Source: UBA946 sp031550725
GTDB taxonomy: Bacteria; Bacillota; Clostridia; Oscillospirales; Ruminococcaceae
Length of the DNA: 64,000 nt
Reading direction: 5' to 3'
NCBI GenBank assembly: GCA_031550725.1
Contig: JAVBOH010000020.1
Location: 45,538-109,537 of the forward strand
Made by a program: the position numbers and the translations under genes. The notes below the pieces were generated by a model. It had not been told where the DNA came from, ran no database searches, and was given only the letters and a program-made list of their open reading frames with translations. Below, piece by piece: positions 44,049-53,497 of this stretch. How positions within the stretch are numbered: position 1 is the stretch's first letter; the number at the start of each line of letters is the position of its first letter.

Positions 44049-44097
44049 CAATTCAAAACCACCTCCAAAGCAAGCTTTTACGGCGTTTTTTGAATTG
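44049..44097. repeat. Dispersed inverted-repeat element
   Basis: CAATTCAAAA (44049-44058) and TTTTGAATTG (44088-44097) bound a 49-base element whose right half, reversed, matches CAATTCAAAAACGCCGTAAA and onward at 47071-47100. It is a short repeat present at least twice in the window. Confidence 0.55.
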
Positions 44098-44191
44098 TTC
44101 AGCAGACATTAAATAAATTTGATGTTGCACGAATGGCATAAAACTTATTCGTGCAACAAATATTTTCTATTGAATTTGAGAGTGAACTATA

Positions 44192-45061
44192 ATGTGGATA
44201 GTATTTGCAATTTTATCAGCCATTTTTGCAGGAATAACATCAATACTTGCAAAATGCGGAATAAAGAATACCGACTCTGATATAGCAACAGCAATAAGAA
44301 CTGTTGTCGTGCTGATATTCTCATGGCTGATGGTATTTATAACAGGGCAATTTGCAGGCATTGCTGATATAACTTTGAAATCATATATATTTCTGATATT
44401 ATCAGGGCTTTCAACTGGAGCGTCATGGATATGCTACTTCAAGGCACTGTCAATCGGTGATGTTAATAAAGTTGTGCCTGTTGATAAATCAAGCACGATA
44501 CTAACAGTGATTTTTGCAGTTACATTCCTGCATGAAACTACTAGTTTAGCAGTAAAAATTATCGGTATAATTTTAATTGCAATTGGTACATATATGATGA
44601 TAGAACGCAAGAATGATACTGCGAAAGCAAAAACTAAAGGATGGCTTATTTATGCTTCTTTATCAGCCATTTTTGCAGCGCTAACTTCAATTCTTGCTAA
44701 GGTTGGCATAGACGGTGTTCCATCAAATTTAGGCACTGCAATACGTACTTGTGTGGTGCTTGTTATGGCATGGCTGATTGTTTTTGGCAAAGGTAAACTC
44801 ACGCAGATAAAAGGTATTGAACGCAAGGAAATGATGTTTATTTTGCTGTCGGGTGTTGCAACTGGCTGCTCATGGCTATGCTATTACAAGGCTATTCGTG
44901 ATGGTGTTGTGAGCGTTGTTGTGCCGATTGACAAGCTAAGTATACTTGTTTCGGTTGCGTTTTCGGCGGTTGTGTTAAAAGAAAAGCTAACGAAAAAATC
45001 TGCACTTGGATTGCTGCTTATTACTCTTGGCACGATTGGTATGGCGGTATTTACGGCATGA
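44192..45061 (+). CDS. EamA/DMT-family transporter
   Basis: A 289-residue membrane protein made of two homologous five-helix halves: FAILSAIFAGITSILAKCGI near residue 5 and YASLSAIFAALTSILAKVGI near 155. GLSTGASWICYFKALSIGDV and GVATGCSWLCYYKAIRDGVV are the matching helices. EamA proteins export metabolites or amino acids. Monocistronic. Substrate unknown. Confidence 0.88.
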   Translation: MWIVFAILSAIFAGITSILAKCGIKNTDSDIATAIRTVVVLIFSWLMVFITGQFAGIADITLKSYIFLILSGLSTGASWICYFKALSIGDVNKVVPVDKSSTILTVIFAVTFLHETTSLAVKIIGIILIAIGTYMMIERKNDTAKAKTKGWLIYASLSAIFAALTSILAKVGIDGVPSNLGTAIRTCVVLVMAWLIVFGKGKLTQIKGIERKEMMFILLSGVATGCSWLCYYKAIRDGVVSVVVPIDKLSILVSVAFSAVVLKEKLTKKSALGLLLITLGTIGMAVFTA

Positions 45062-45135
45062 TGAAAATTGTATGGAAAATTAAAATGTAGTACCCAGTAA
45101 CATCTAAATCTTTACGTTATGCGAATGTATTTTTG

Positions 45136-45200
45136 TAGGGGCGATTATTAATCGCCCGCAAATAATTCGTATGCAACGGGCGATTAATAATCGCCCCCAC
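45136..45200. repeat. Double palindromic REP-like element
   Basis: Two perfect 19-base palindromes, GGGCGATTATTAATCGCCC (45139-45157) and GGGCGATTAATAATCGCCC (45178-45196), separated by 20 bases and also inverse to each other. A degraded relative (GGGCGATCATATAGGGTCGC) lies at about 39994. Typical of a multicopy intergenic repeat. Confidence 0.7.
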
Positions 45201-45233
45201 ACAATATTTGTATATTTTAGATGATACAATGTA

Positions 45234-45339
45234 GTAGGGTGCGGCATCCTTGACGCATCGCCGCAGCGATAAAACATACTATAAAGTTCCCCAGTGATAT
45301 AATGTTACGTTTAACGGTGGGAGAAGAACCCCACCCTAC
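45234..45339. repeat. MITE-like element with GTAGGGTG ends
   Basis: GTAGGGTG (45234-45241) and CACCCTAC (45332-45339) are inverted ends of a 106-base segment with no coding capacity and higher GC than its surroundings. It looks like a small non-autonomous repeat next to the REP-like element. Confidence 0.5.
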
Positions 45340-45539
45340 TTAATTTCTATCTTATTAAATGTATGTTTTTAAGCTGTACTGTTGTGCAATATCTACAATC
45401 ATTTGTTTGCATGAAAAAACCTTTCGAGTTCACTTGACAAAAGGGTATATTTATGTTAAATTATATCATATGGAAACGATTACTTATTAGGCGTGCTAAG
45501 CTTAGATTAGAACGCTTATAAATACTAGGAGGATAAGAA

Positions 45540-46988
45540 ATGGCTGAAAAAATGTATGGAATTCATATGGGTAAGGCTAAATGCGCTGTTGATTTAGGCG
45601 ATGGTTCTGAAAGAGGGGAATATGTAAATCAGGACTATATTCTTCATAAAATGGGACGTCCTCACAGAGGAGTTTCGCTGATGTATTGCTACTACCCTCT
45701 TGACAAGGGGTGGCCAGGACGTGCAAGCGTTGTGCACGCAAGTCCTGATGTTTCATTTGCTTGGGATTATCCTTATGATGACTATTTTACATATAAGGGC
45801 GGTATTGGCGGAACAACTGATGATGAGCCATTCACTTGCATGCGTGATGTTCGTAGGCATGGTCAGGATGTTGTTTTGACACTTACTGTTGACCCTAATG
45901 TAAGCGATGAGCATCTTATTGCAATTGCAAAGGATTTGCGCCCATATGGCAGAATGATGCTTAGAATTAACCATGAGGCAACAGGAAACTGGTTCTCTTT
46001 CAACAAGAGATGTTCATATCAGGAGGTTGCTGATTTCTTTGTTAAATTTTCAGGGATAATTCATGAGCATGCTCCAAATGTTGATACAATTATTTGTATA
46101 GGTGGTATTGAGCATCCTGAGGAGTCCGAAAGAATAGAGATGGAAGATGAATTTGCACAATGTATTCCTGCTGCTGATATCTGGTCTGTTGATAAATATA
46201 TGGCTTTGCACTGGGGATGGCCATATGATGTTGCTGAAACAGGTGGTAACAGCCATTCAAGAAGTACTGTTCAGAAAACTTACGAGTTGACAAAAGCAAG
46301 CTTTGAAAGGTACAAGTTTCTTAATGGTGGTGTTGCTAAGCCAATGGTAATGTCTGAATTTAATGCAGACGGTGATGTAACTGGTCCTTATGATCAGGCA
46401 TCTATGATTAAGGATTTCTGTGATATTTTAGTGGCTGAAAAGGCTGACTGGTTCAGCGGATTTACTTTCTATCAGTTCCGTGACAGAGGACGTTTAGGAC
46501 TTGAAATTGAAGACCCTAACAATGCAGACGTTGGTATTGAACAGCCTGCGCTTCAGACATATAAGGAGATTATTCACAGCGAATGGTTTATGCCTGAAAT
46601 GAAACAGGGAAATGATGAAATTTCACTTCCATGCACACTTCGCTGGGGTGGTTCTGAGGATGCTGACGGACTTGCTATCCCACTTCATTTCGATAGTAAC
46701 CCACATTTCTGTGAGATTTACTTTGATGAAGATGATGACAGCAACTACATGATTGAGATTAACGGCAGATGGTTCTATAAGTCACCAAAGGCACGCTGCA
46801 TTGATATGATGAGTGCGTTCTTTGAAAAGCCGCTTGATAGCGCTTGTGATATGACACTTAAGCTATTTGCTCCTCCTGCGACTGGTGAAAATGATGCAAC
46901 TCAAGGTGAGGACTGGATGGATAATTATTACTATACAGTGACTAAGATGCCTAAAATCCGTATTAGATTTGCACCGATTGAGAAGTAA
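45540..46988 (+). CDS. Glycoside hydrolase, GH26-like clan GH-A fold, intracellular
   Basis: A 482-residue protein without signal peptide. MMLRINHEATGNWFSF resembles the GH26 acid/base site (R.NHE..G.WF), and KPMVMSEFNADG carries the expected nucleophile Glu. FSGFTFYQFRDRG and a C-terminal beta domain of about 140 residues (LPCTLRWGGSEDADGL onward) follow. It should act on an imported beta-mannoside or similar oligosaccharide in the cytoplasm. AGGAGG precedes the start, and a promoter region with TTGACA at about 45434 lies upstream. The family call is by motif only. Confidence 0.6.
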   Translation: MAEKMYGIHMGKAKCAVDLGDGSERGEYVNQDYILHKMGRPHRGVSLMYCYYPLDKGWPGRASVVHASPDVSFAWDYPYDDYFTYKGGIGGTTDDEPFTCMRDVRRHGQDVVLTLTVDPNVSDEHLIAIAKDLRPYGRMMLRINHEATGNWFSFNKRCSYQEVADFFVKFSGIIHEHAPNVDTIICIGGIEHPEESERIEMEDEFAQCIPAADIWSVDKYMALHWGWPYDVAETGGNSHSRSTVQKTYELTKASFERYKFLNGGVAKPMVMSEFNADGDVTGPYDQASMIKDFCDILVAEKADWFSGFTFYQFRDRGRLGLEIEDPNNADVGIEQPALQTYKEIIHSEWFMPEMKQGNDEISLPCTLRWGGSEDADGLAIPLHFDSNPHFCEIYFDEDDDSNYMIEINGRWFYKSPKARCIDMMSAFFEKPLDSACDMTLKLFAPPATGENDATQGEDWMDNYYYTVTKMPKIRIRFAPIEK

Positions 46989-46997
46989 TAATATAAA

Positions 46998-47036
46998 TAT
47001 GCCTGTATTTCGTATTGAATACAGGCATATTTTTAT
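46998..47036 (+). terminator. Terminator after the GH26-like gene
   Basis: ATATGCCTGTATT and AATACAGGCATAT form a 13-base perfect stem followed by TTTTT. Confidence 0.85.
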
Positions 47037-47070
47037 ATTTTGGGAAATTGGTAATCAATGTCTAACTAAA

Positions 47071-47270
47071 CAATTCAAAAACGCCGTAAAAGCTTGCTTT
47101 TTTGGGGTGTTTCGCCACTGCGGTGTCATGGATTTCGCTTTCTGCGAAAAGTGGCGAAGGGCGCTGCCCTTTCGAACCCTGTGATTTTTAGAAAAAATCG
47201 AGTAAACTTTAAATGCTTTTTGCTGACGCAAAAAAACGATTGTCGCAGTCTATTTTCCATAAAATTGCGA
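47071..47270. other. Intergenic repeat region
   Basis: Holds the second copy of the CAATTCAAAA element (47071-47100) and GC-richer hairpins such as TTCGCCACT / AGTGGCGAA and GGGCGC / GCCC. No supported gene; it separates convergent GH26-like and rex genes. Confidence 0.45.
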
Positions 47271-47281
47271 AAAGTCCGAAA

Positions 47282-47974
47282 TCAAATTTCGGACTTTCTA
47301 TTCATTTTCTCAGCAAGCCTAGTCGAAAGCACTGCAAGCGATGCTGCCATATTTTCATTCTGCACGATAACATCATCCGGAACATTCAAATGCACAGACG
47401 AAAAATTCCAAATCGCATGGACACCACATTTAATGAGCATATCCGCAGCCTCCTGCGCATTTTTATCAGGCACAGTCAAAATACCAATCTCAATCTTTAA
47501 ATTGGTACACAAATTAGCAAGTTCATCTATTCTAAGCACAGGCTTATCATTAATTTTACAGCCGCACAAATCGGAATTAACATCAACAGCAGCAACAATA
47601 TCAAGTCCATAGTTAGCAAAGCCATCATAAGACAAAAGTGTTCTTCCAAGCTTTCCAGCACCAACTAAAACAGCACTTTTTTTGTTATGGTAATCAAGAA
47701 AAGTAACAAGCGTATGTATCAAAATTTTAATGTCATATCCAATCTTAGGCTTTCCGACAGCACCAATTGAGGCAAGGTCCTTTCTAACCTGAACGTAATA
47801 AAGGTTTAAGTCGTTGCCGATGGTTGTAGCAGAAATCTGGTTTGTACCACTATTCTTTTTTTCAACAAGATACTGAAGATACCCCGGCAGTCTAAGCAGT
47901 GTAGGCTTTGGCACACCAGATATATTTTCACTCTCGAATTCCTCACTGATAATTTTATTCAGTTTTTCATTCAT
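47282..47974 (-). CDS. rex: Redox-sensing transcriptional repressor Rex
   Basis: A 230-residue protein that senses the NADH/NAD+ ratio and represses fermentation genes. The N-terminal winged helix (VPKPTLLRLPGYLQYL, ISATTIGNDLNLYYVQVRKDLA) is followed by a Rossmann domain (KSAVLVGAGKLGRTLLSYDGF) and a domain-swapping C-terminal helix. ATG 47974 with GGGGGAGA upstream is chosen over the longer frame. No clear Rex operator was seen nearby. Confidence 0.93.
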   Translation of the reverse strand: MNEKLNKIISEEFESENISGVPKPTLLRLPGYLQYLVEKKNSGTNQISATTIGNDLNLYYVQVRKDLASIGAVGKPKIGYDIKILIHTLVTFLDYHNKKSAVLVGAGKLGRTLLSYDGFANYGLDIVAAVDVNSDLCGCKINDKPVLRIDELANLCTNLKIEIGILTVPDKNAQEAADMLIKCGVHAIWNFSSVHLNVPDDVIVQNENMAASLAVLSTRLAEKMNRKSEI

Positions 47975-48040
47975 GCAAATTCTCCCCCGTGACCCCACAT
48001 TAAAGTGAAATCACAATACCTGTATTATGGCAAGAAATCA

Positions 48041-48964
48041 CTATATTGAGGTTAAATCCTTCAAATCAAACGGTGTTTTCTGATATACACAATGGTTGAG
48101 CCAGTTTCCAAAAAGCAAATTCGCATGACCTCGCCAGTTAAACACTGGCGGCATAGAATCATCATTATTCGGGAAATAATGCTGTGGTATTTGTATATCA
48201 AGTCCCTTATCTACATCACGGAAATACTCATTTGCAAGAGTATTTCTGTCATATTCGGAATGTCCTGTAATAAAAAATTGTCTTTCGGTATCATCGGCAA
48301 TAATATGCACTCCCGATTCAACCGATTCAGCGAGTATATGAAGCGATGATATTTTTTCAATATCCTCACGTCTAACCTCGGTATGTCTTGAATGCGGCAC
48401 ATTAAATTCCTCATCAAAACCTCTTAGCAAAGGATGATTAGGAACAAGTGACTTTTGCTTGAAAACTCCAAACATCTTCTGCGGAAGAATATATTTTGGA
48501 ATGCCATAATGATAAAACAAACCTGCATATGCTCCCCAGCAAATGTGCAGTGAAGAAAAAACGTGTGATTTAGACCATTCCATTATTTCACAAAGCTCCT
48601 GCCAATAATCAACATCCTCGAAAGGAATTTGCTCAACAGGTGCGCCAGTTACAATAAGTCCATCAAAATATTCATTCTTAATGCTGTCGAAGGTCTTATA
48701 AAACTGTGTCAAATGGTCACTTGAAGTATTGCGTGACTCATGGGATGCCATCTGAATAAGCTCAATATCAACCTGAAGCGGTGTATTAGACAAAAGTCTG
48801 AGAATTTGAGTTTCAGTTTCAATTTTCTTTGGCATTATATTTACAATTGCAATGCGCAAAGGACGAATGTCCTGATGCTCTGCAACGTTGTTGGTTATAA
48901 CAAATATGTTTTCATTGCATAATGCTGTGTATGCTGGAAGATTATTGGGTATATTAATAGGCAC
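48041..48964 (-). CDS. metA: Homoserine O-acetyltransferase, MetA family
   Basis: A 307-residue MetA-fold enzyme acylating homoserine for methionine synthesis. LHICWGAYAGL carries the nucleophile Cys and FITGHSEYDRNTLANEY the His and Glu. The specificity position in TGAPVEQIPFEDVDYW holds Glu rather than the Gly of succinyl-CoA enzymes, so acetyl-CoA is predicted as donor. It starts at GTG with GAGAGG eleven bases upstream. It lies between rex and a lipoprotein gene. Confidence 0.93.
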   Translation of the reverse strand: MPINIPNNLPAYTALCNENIFVITNNVAEHQDIRPLRIAIVNIMPKKIETETQILRLLSNTPLQVDIELIQMASHESRNTSSDHLTQFYKTFDSIKNEYFDGLIVTGAPVEQIPFEDVDYWQELCEIMEWSKSHVFSSLHICWGAYAGLFYHYGIPKYILPQKMFGVFKQKSLVPNHPLLRGFDEEFNVPHSRHTEVRREDIEKISSLHILAESVESGVHIIADDTERQFFITGHSEYDRNTLANEYFRDVDKGLDIQIPQHYFPNNDDSMPPVFNWRGHANLLFGNWLNHCVYQKTPFDLKDLTSI

Positions 48965-48991
48965 TCTTATGACATCCTCTCAAATAAAGGT

Positions 48992-49555
48992 TTATTCAGT
49001 ATCGTTAGACACAGTTTTAGCAGCAGAAGTTCTTGCTGCCGCAGTATCAGCCGTAACAGCAATCATTTTAGTTTTAGTTGCAGTTGTTGTGGTAACATCG
49101 GTTGTTTCTAATGTTGTTTCATCATCTGTAACGGAAGTAACAGCAGTTGTTGTAGTGGTAATCGCTTCGGATAAAAGCCGTTCAAACTCCTCATCCGATG
49201 GATTTCTGACGCAGACAGAAGTGTCAGGTGATAGCTTATCAAAAGGTGCAGTAGTTACAGCCTCAATTTTTTGAGCAGAAATACCTGTAACAGTCTGCAT
49301 TCCACCCCATTTATCAGTTTCGGTAGGATACATAGACTCATATAACGACTCATAGTATGAATCGCCGGCAGAAATCAACGACTCCAAATATGTACCGCTG
49401 AATTCAGCATAGGAATGCGGCGGCATGGTTGTGAGTGTATAATCAGGCACTAAATCATCGCCAAGACGAACATTTCCCCTTGGACCTCTGCTCTCACAGC
49501 CTGCAAGAGAAATCATCATCACCAAAAGCATGACAATCATAAATATTTTTTTCAT
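48992..49555 (-). CDS. Thr/Ala-rich lipoprotein
   Basis: A 187-residue lipoprotein with lipobox SLAGC (Cys19). The middle (ISAGDSYYESLYESMYPTET) is globular and the C-terminal third is Thr/Val/Ala-rich low-complexity sequence. No family recognised. It starts close after the coiled-coil gene 49610-50095 and likely shares its transcript with coaD and rsmD. Confidence 0.7.
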   Translation of the reverse strand: MKKIFMIVMLLVMMISLAGCESRGPRGNVRLGDDLVPDYTLTTMPPHSYAEFSGTYLESLISAGDSYYESLYESMYPTETDKWGGMQTVTGISAQKIEAVTTAPFDKLSPDTSVCVRNPSDEEFERLLSEAITTTTTAVTSVTDDETTLETTDVTTTTATKTKMIAVTADTAAARTSAAKTVSNDTE

Positions 49556-49609
49556 ATACCCTCACTTCTCAAGGTAAAATGACCATAAATATCCGTAATA
49601 AAGCAAAGC

Positions 49610-50095
49610 TTACTTCTTAATTTGTGAAGAACTGTTTTTAACAGACTGTCTTGTTCTTTTGATATCAGAAAGACTAGCCTGCAAGGACTCCTCTGATTTA
49701 AGCAAAGTATCCTCAATATATTTATTTGCAGCATTCTTAACCTTTTTGGACTCACTCTGAGCTTGATTAAGAATTTCAATAGCTCTTTGTTTTGCAGCTT
49801 TTGTAATCTCATCATTCGAAACCAAAGCTTTGGAGCGTTCTTCGGCACGTCTTACAATCTGCTCAGCTTCTTTGTTTGCATCACTCAAAATAATCTTCTT
49901 ATCAAGTGCAATGTTTCTGGCCTCTTTTATTTCGGATGGAAGATTGAGTCTGATTTTATTAATGCACTCACGCATATTATCGCCGTCAATCACTATCTTC
50001 TTAACGCTGAAAGGCACAGATGCACCGCTGTCAAGAAGATCATCCATCATATCAAGTATTTCATCAATTATCATAGCATTATTTAGGTTTTCCAT
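49610..50095 (-). CDS. Coiled-coil protein downstream of coaD
   Basis: About 161 residues, mostly heptad-rich helix from residue 50 (KEARNIALDKKIILSDANKE, AEERSKALVSNDEITKAAKQ), resembling F-type ATP synthase b or V-ATPase G stalks in composition only. Such proteins sit next to coaD in many Clostridia, with unknown function. The start is uncertain: ATG 50095 lies 17 bases after AAGGAG, while an in-frame GTG at 50113 overlaps that site. Confidence 0.65.
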   Translation of the reverse strand: MENLNNAMIIDEILDMMDDLLDSGASVPFSVKKIVIDGDNMRECINKIRLNLPSEIKEARNIALDKKIILSDANKEAEQIVRRAEERSKALVSNDEITKAAKQRAIEILNQAQSESKKVKNAANKYIEDTLLKSEESLQASLSDIKRTRQSVKNSSSQIKK

Positions 50096-50122
50096 AGCAG
50101 CGGAAAACCCCACTCCTTCCCA

Positions 50123-50620
50123 TTAGTTAATTGGCTTATATATTCCTACAATTCTATCCTGTATTTCCTTCAAAATGCACTCAGGTACAAACGGACTGAT
50201 ATCGCCGCCAAAAGCACCAATCTGCTTAACAAGGCTTGATGACAAATACATATTTTCTGTACTCGTAGTTAAAAACAATGTTTCTGCTCCATCATAAAGT
50301 GACTTGTTGGCAAGAGCCATTTGAAATTCATATTCAAAATCGGAAACCGCACGCAAACCCTTTATAATAGCGCACGCGCCGATATTTCTCACATAATCAG
50401 CAAGTAAGCCGTCGCAAATATCAATAACGACATTTTCAAGGTCAGCGGTAGCCATTTCAATTAGTTTGACACGCTCAATCACTGAAAAGCTAGGGTTTTT
50501 CAAGGCATTGACAGTAACAGCAACAACAACCTTATCGAAAAGCTTTGACGCTCTTTGAATTATATCTCTATGACCATTTGTAACTGGATCAAAGCTGCCC
50601 GGACAAACTGCAATTCTCAT
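50123..50620 (-). CDS. coaD: Pantetheine-phosphate adenylyltransferase
   Basis: A 165-residue enzyme making dephospho-CoA from phosphopantetheine and ATP. CPGSFDPVTNGHRDII is the nucleotidyltransferase T/HxGH motif and STENMYLSSSLVKQIGAFGGD the C-terminal ISSS-type motif. Full family length. It follows rsmD by 26 bases, a common Firmicute pair. Confidence 0.97.
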   Translation of the reverse strand: MRIAVCPGSFDPVTNGHRDIIQRASKLFDKVVVAVTVNALKNPSFSVIERVKLIEMATADLENVVIDICDGLLADYVRNIGACAIIKGLRAVSDFEYEFQMALANKSLYDGAETLFLTTSTENMYLSSSLVKQIGAFGGDISPFVPECILKEIQDRIVGIYKPIN

Positions 50621-50646
50621 CTTTATAAAGCCCAGCTTTCTATTTT

Positions 50647-51198
50647 TTACTCATTATTATAGTTCTCATGTTTATAAACAGTAACCTCAACACGACCATA
50701 CTTATAAGTTTTAAACTTAATCATCTTGCCGAAATTATCGGGAAGAACAAGTTTTTTCTCATGTTCACATATAATAACTCCCCTGTCGGACAGGTGCTCA
50801 CAAAGCATAGGCAAAGCAGCCTCGATAAGCCCATTCTCATATGGAGGGTCAAGAAAAGCAATATCGAATGTCATTTTGCAAGTTTTAAGATAATTAATTG
50901 CATCAAGATTCAAAATCTTTGACTGCTCATTAAATTCAACAGACTTGACATTATCCTCAATAACCTTGATAGATTCCCTGTTTGCATCAACGAAAACGCA
51001 GTTTGATGCACCTCTTGAAAGTGCTTCAATACCAAGCTGACCACTGCCAGCAAACAAATCAAGCACATTAGAACCTGCAACATCGAACTGAACGATAGAA
51101 AAAACAGCCTCTTTTACCATATCAGTAGTAGGGCGCACATCCATACCTTCAAGAGCCTTAAGTTTACGCCCTCTGGCAGTTCCTGTAATTACTCGCAT
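50647..51198 (-). CDS. rsmD: 16S rRNA (guanine-966 N2) methyltransferase
   Basis: A 183-residue methyltransferase. GTARGRKLKALEGMDVRPTTDMVKEAVF is the family signature, NVLDLFAGSGQLGIEALSRGA the SAM-binding loop and AFLDPPYENGLIEAAL the catalytic DPPY motif. It is the first gene of the minus-strand block with coaD. Confidence 0.96.
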   Translation of the reverse strand: MRVITGTARGRKLKALEGMDVRPTTDMVKEAVFSIVQFDVAGSNVLDLFAGSGQLGIEALSRGASNCVFVDANRESIKVIEDNVKSVEFNEQSKILNLDAINYLKTCKMTFDIAFLDPPYENGLIEAALPMLCEHLSDRGVIICEHEKKLVLPDNFGKMIKFKTYKYGRVEVTVYKHENYNNE

Positions 51199-51386
51199 AT
51201 ATTAAAATTCCTTACAATCAAATATTAAGACAAAGTTTGTCCTTAAAAATATATTATACCCTATTTTTTAACTTTTGTCTAGCATTTTTAAATATATTTT
51301 CACACATAACACAATCTGCATAAAAAACAAGTCGGCTGCGCAAAAAATGCAGCAGCCGATTTTAATATAAATGGATAATTATTAAA

Positions 51387-53072
51387 TTACTTAATCTTAA
51401 ACTGAGCAACAAGTCCTGCAAGAACAGTAGCCTGACCGCTCATTTCCTCTGATGCAGCAGCACTTTCTTCGGCAGTAGCACTATTTTGCTGAACAACCTG
51501 TGCAACCTGTTCAATACCTGTATTAATCTGAGTGATACCAACTGTCTGCTCCTCGGAGGATGCAGCAATTTTACCAACAAGTTCTGTGCTTTCGTTGATA
51601 CCTTCAACAATCTGATGTAGGGAAGTTGAAGTGTTATCAGCAATCTTAGCACCAAGCTCAGCCTTTTCCATAGAGTTTGCGATTAAGCTGCTTGTATTTT
51701 TAGCAGCCTCAGCGGATTTGGATGCTAGATTACGAACTTCATCAGCAACAACTGCAAATCCCTTACCATGCTGACCTGCACGTGCAGCCTCAACGGCAGC
51801 ATTAAGTGCAAGAATGTTAGTCTGGAATGCGATATCGTCGATAACCTTGATAACATTGCTGATAGAAACACTAGCCTCGTTAATTTCCTTAACAGCCTGC
51901 ATCATCTTACCCATCTGCTCTGTACCTGTTTCAGCATTAACCTTAATGCTGGAAGAAAGCTTAGCAGCCTGATTTGCCATCTGTGCGTTATCCTTAGTTT
52001 TGTTAGCGATAATTTCAATTGAGCTTGAAAGTTCTTCAATAGCAGATGCCTGCTCTGTCGAACCAAGTGCCAAAGCCTGTGCACCGTCTGAAACCTGATT
52101 AGCACCGCTTGATACCTGCTCAGTGGCCTCATTGATATCACCGAACATTCTGTTAAGACTGTCCTGCATATTGTGGAGTGAAACACCAAGTGTATCTCTA
52201 TCAGAAAGAGTATTGACTTTACCGGTTAAATCACCATCTGCAATAAGTGCCAGTGAATCACTGGTTCTTTGGAGGTGATCATATAAGCTCTTGAACGCAA
52301 CAAGACATTCTGCAATTTCATCCTTGCCCTTTAAGTCTTCAATTAATGAAGCTTCTACATCGCCAGAAAGCGCCAAATCTCCCGTTTTTCCAACTTGATT
52401 CATAACCCCAGCCATACGTGTAAGTGGATTGTTAATGAGGTTTGCTATGTAAATTGCAAGTACAATTGAAATAATTATAGAAATAACAAGTACACCAGTT
52501 ATCGCTCCAAACATTCCATAGAATAAAGTGTCGCTGTTTTCATAAGCTATTTCAGCATCCCCGACTTCAATATCAGACATTGACTTTAGATTATCAACAA
52601 CACTATTAGTATACGGAGCTACTACACCAAGTTCAGCTATAGCACCATCTCTGTCACCAGATTTTACTTGACTTACAATCTCTTTAACACCTGGTACTAT
52701 ATTAGAGTTCCATATATTTTTTGTTTCTTTATACAGTTCATCTGCTTTATCATTTGAAATATATTTTGCATATTCTTCGAGTGAGCTAGCAAAAGTATCC
52801 ATATATTCATTTAATGTTGTTTCATCACTGCTAACCTTGCTTGTGTCGTCTATGTCAATAATGAGAACTCGTAACTGCATACGAACACGCTGCAAGTATT
52901 CCTTAGATTCGGCAATTGCAGGCAATGGCGTTAAATTATCCTCGTAGATACCATTTAACGAACTGTTAATTGACCACAAGCCAGCGATACCAACAACACC
53001 GATAATTGTTCCCAGTGCAACTACGATAAGGAAAGCTACGATTAATCGCTTTTTGATTTTCATGTTTTTCAT
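51387..53072 (-). CDS. Methyl-accepting chemotaxis protein
   Basis: A 561-residue transmembrane chemoreceptor. A first membrane segment (about 10-32) and a second (about 188-212) flank a four-helix-bundle sensor domain of the 4HB_MCP type (LTPLPAIAESKEYLQRVRMQLR). HAMP follows (NPLTRMAGVMNQVGKTGDL), then the signalling hairpin with IDDIAFQTNILALNAAVEAARAG and VADEVRNLASKSAEA. GAAGGGG precedes the start. No che genes are nearby. Confidence 0.94.
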   Translation of the reverse strand: MKNMKIKKRLIVAFLIVVALGTIIGVVGIAGLWSINSSLNGIYEDNLTPLPAIAESKEYLQRVRMQLRVLIIDIDDTSKVSSDETTLNEYMDTFASSLEEYAKYISNDKADELYKETKNIWNSNIVPGVKEIVSQVKSGDRDGAIAELGVVAPYTNSVVDNLKSMSDIEVGDAEIAYENSDTLFYGMFGAITGVLVISIIISIVLAIYIANLINNPLTRMAGVMNQVGKTGDLALSGDVEASLIEDLKGKDEIAECLVAFKSLYDHLQRTSDSLALIADGDLTGKVNTLSDRDTLGVSLHNMQDSLNRMFGDINEATEQVSSGANQVSDGAQALALGSTEQASAIEELSSSIEIIANKTKDNAQMANQAAKLSSSIKVNAETGTEQMGKMMQAVKEINEASVSISNVIKVIDDIAFQTNILALNAAVEAARAGQHGKGFAVVADEVRNLASKSAEAAKNTSSLIANSMEKAELGAKIADNTSTSLHQIVEGINESTELVGKIAASSEEQTVGITQINTGIEQVAQVVQQNSATAEESAAASEEMSGQATVLAGLVAQFKIK

Positions 53073-53372
53073 AATGAATTCCCCTTCATTTTTTTATTTT
53101 CCAATCCATAAACGGTAACATAATTATAATAAATTGTTACTAATTACTTTATGTTAAATAAATTTTATCACGAATGTATTGATATGTCAAGTTAAGTTAT
53201 TGCTTAGATTATTTTGCTATAAAAATACGTAAAATTGCCCCAATTCTTAAATTCCTATTGTTATATAAATATTAAAGCTATAATTCTAAACTATTAAATT
53301 GATTTATTGATATATTGATTAAACAAAAACATTATCCAATATGTACAAATTGTAAATAATGAAAAATACCTC

Positions 53373-53401
53373 TTGAAATTTGTGAGCGATTGGTATATAC
53401 T
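53373..53401 (+). promoter_or_regulatory. htpG promoter
   Basis: TTGAAA (53373-53378) and TATACT (53396-53401), 17 bases apart. Transcription would start at the edge of the CIRCE operator. Confidence 0.8.
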
Positions 53402-53406
53402 AATAC

Positions 53407-53452
53407 TTAGCACTCAAAGACGTTGAGTGCTAACACTTTAGTTACTAAAGTG
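53407..53452 (+). promoter_or_regulatory. CIRCE operator (HrcA) plus second palindrome
   Basis: TTAGCACTC-N9-GAGTGCTAA at 53407-53433 is a perfect match to the CIRCE consensus bound by HrcA. Immediately after, CACTTTAG-TTA-CTAAAGTG (about 53434-53452) forms a second perfect palindrome that shares the CACT core and might extend HrcA binding. Confidence 0.92.
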
Positions 53453-53497
53453 CTAAGTACATATATACTATATTTAATATAAGGAAGTGTTTTTATT

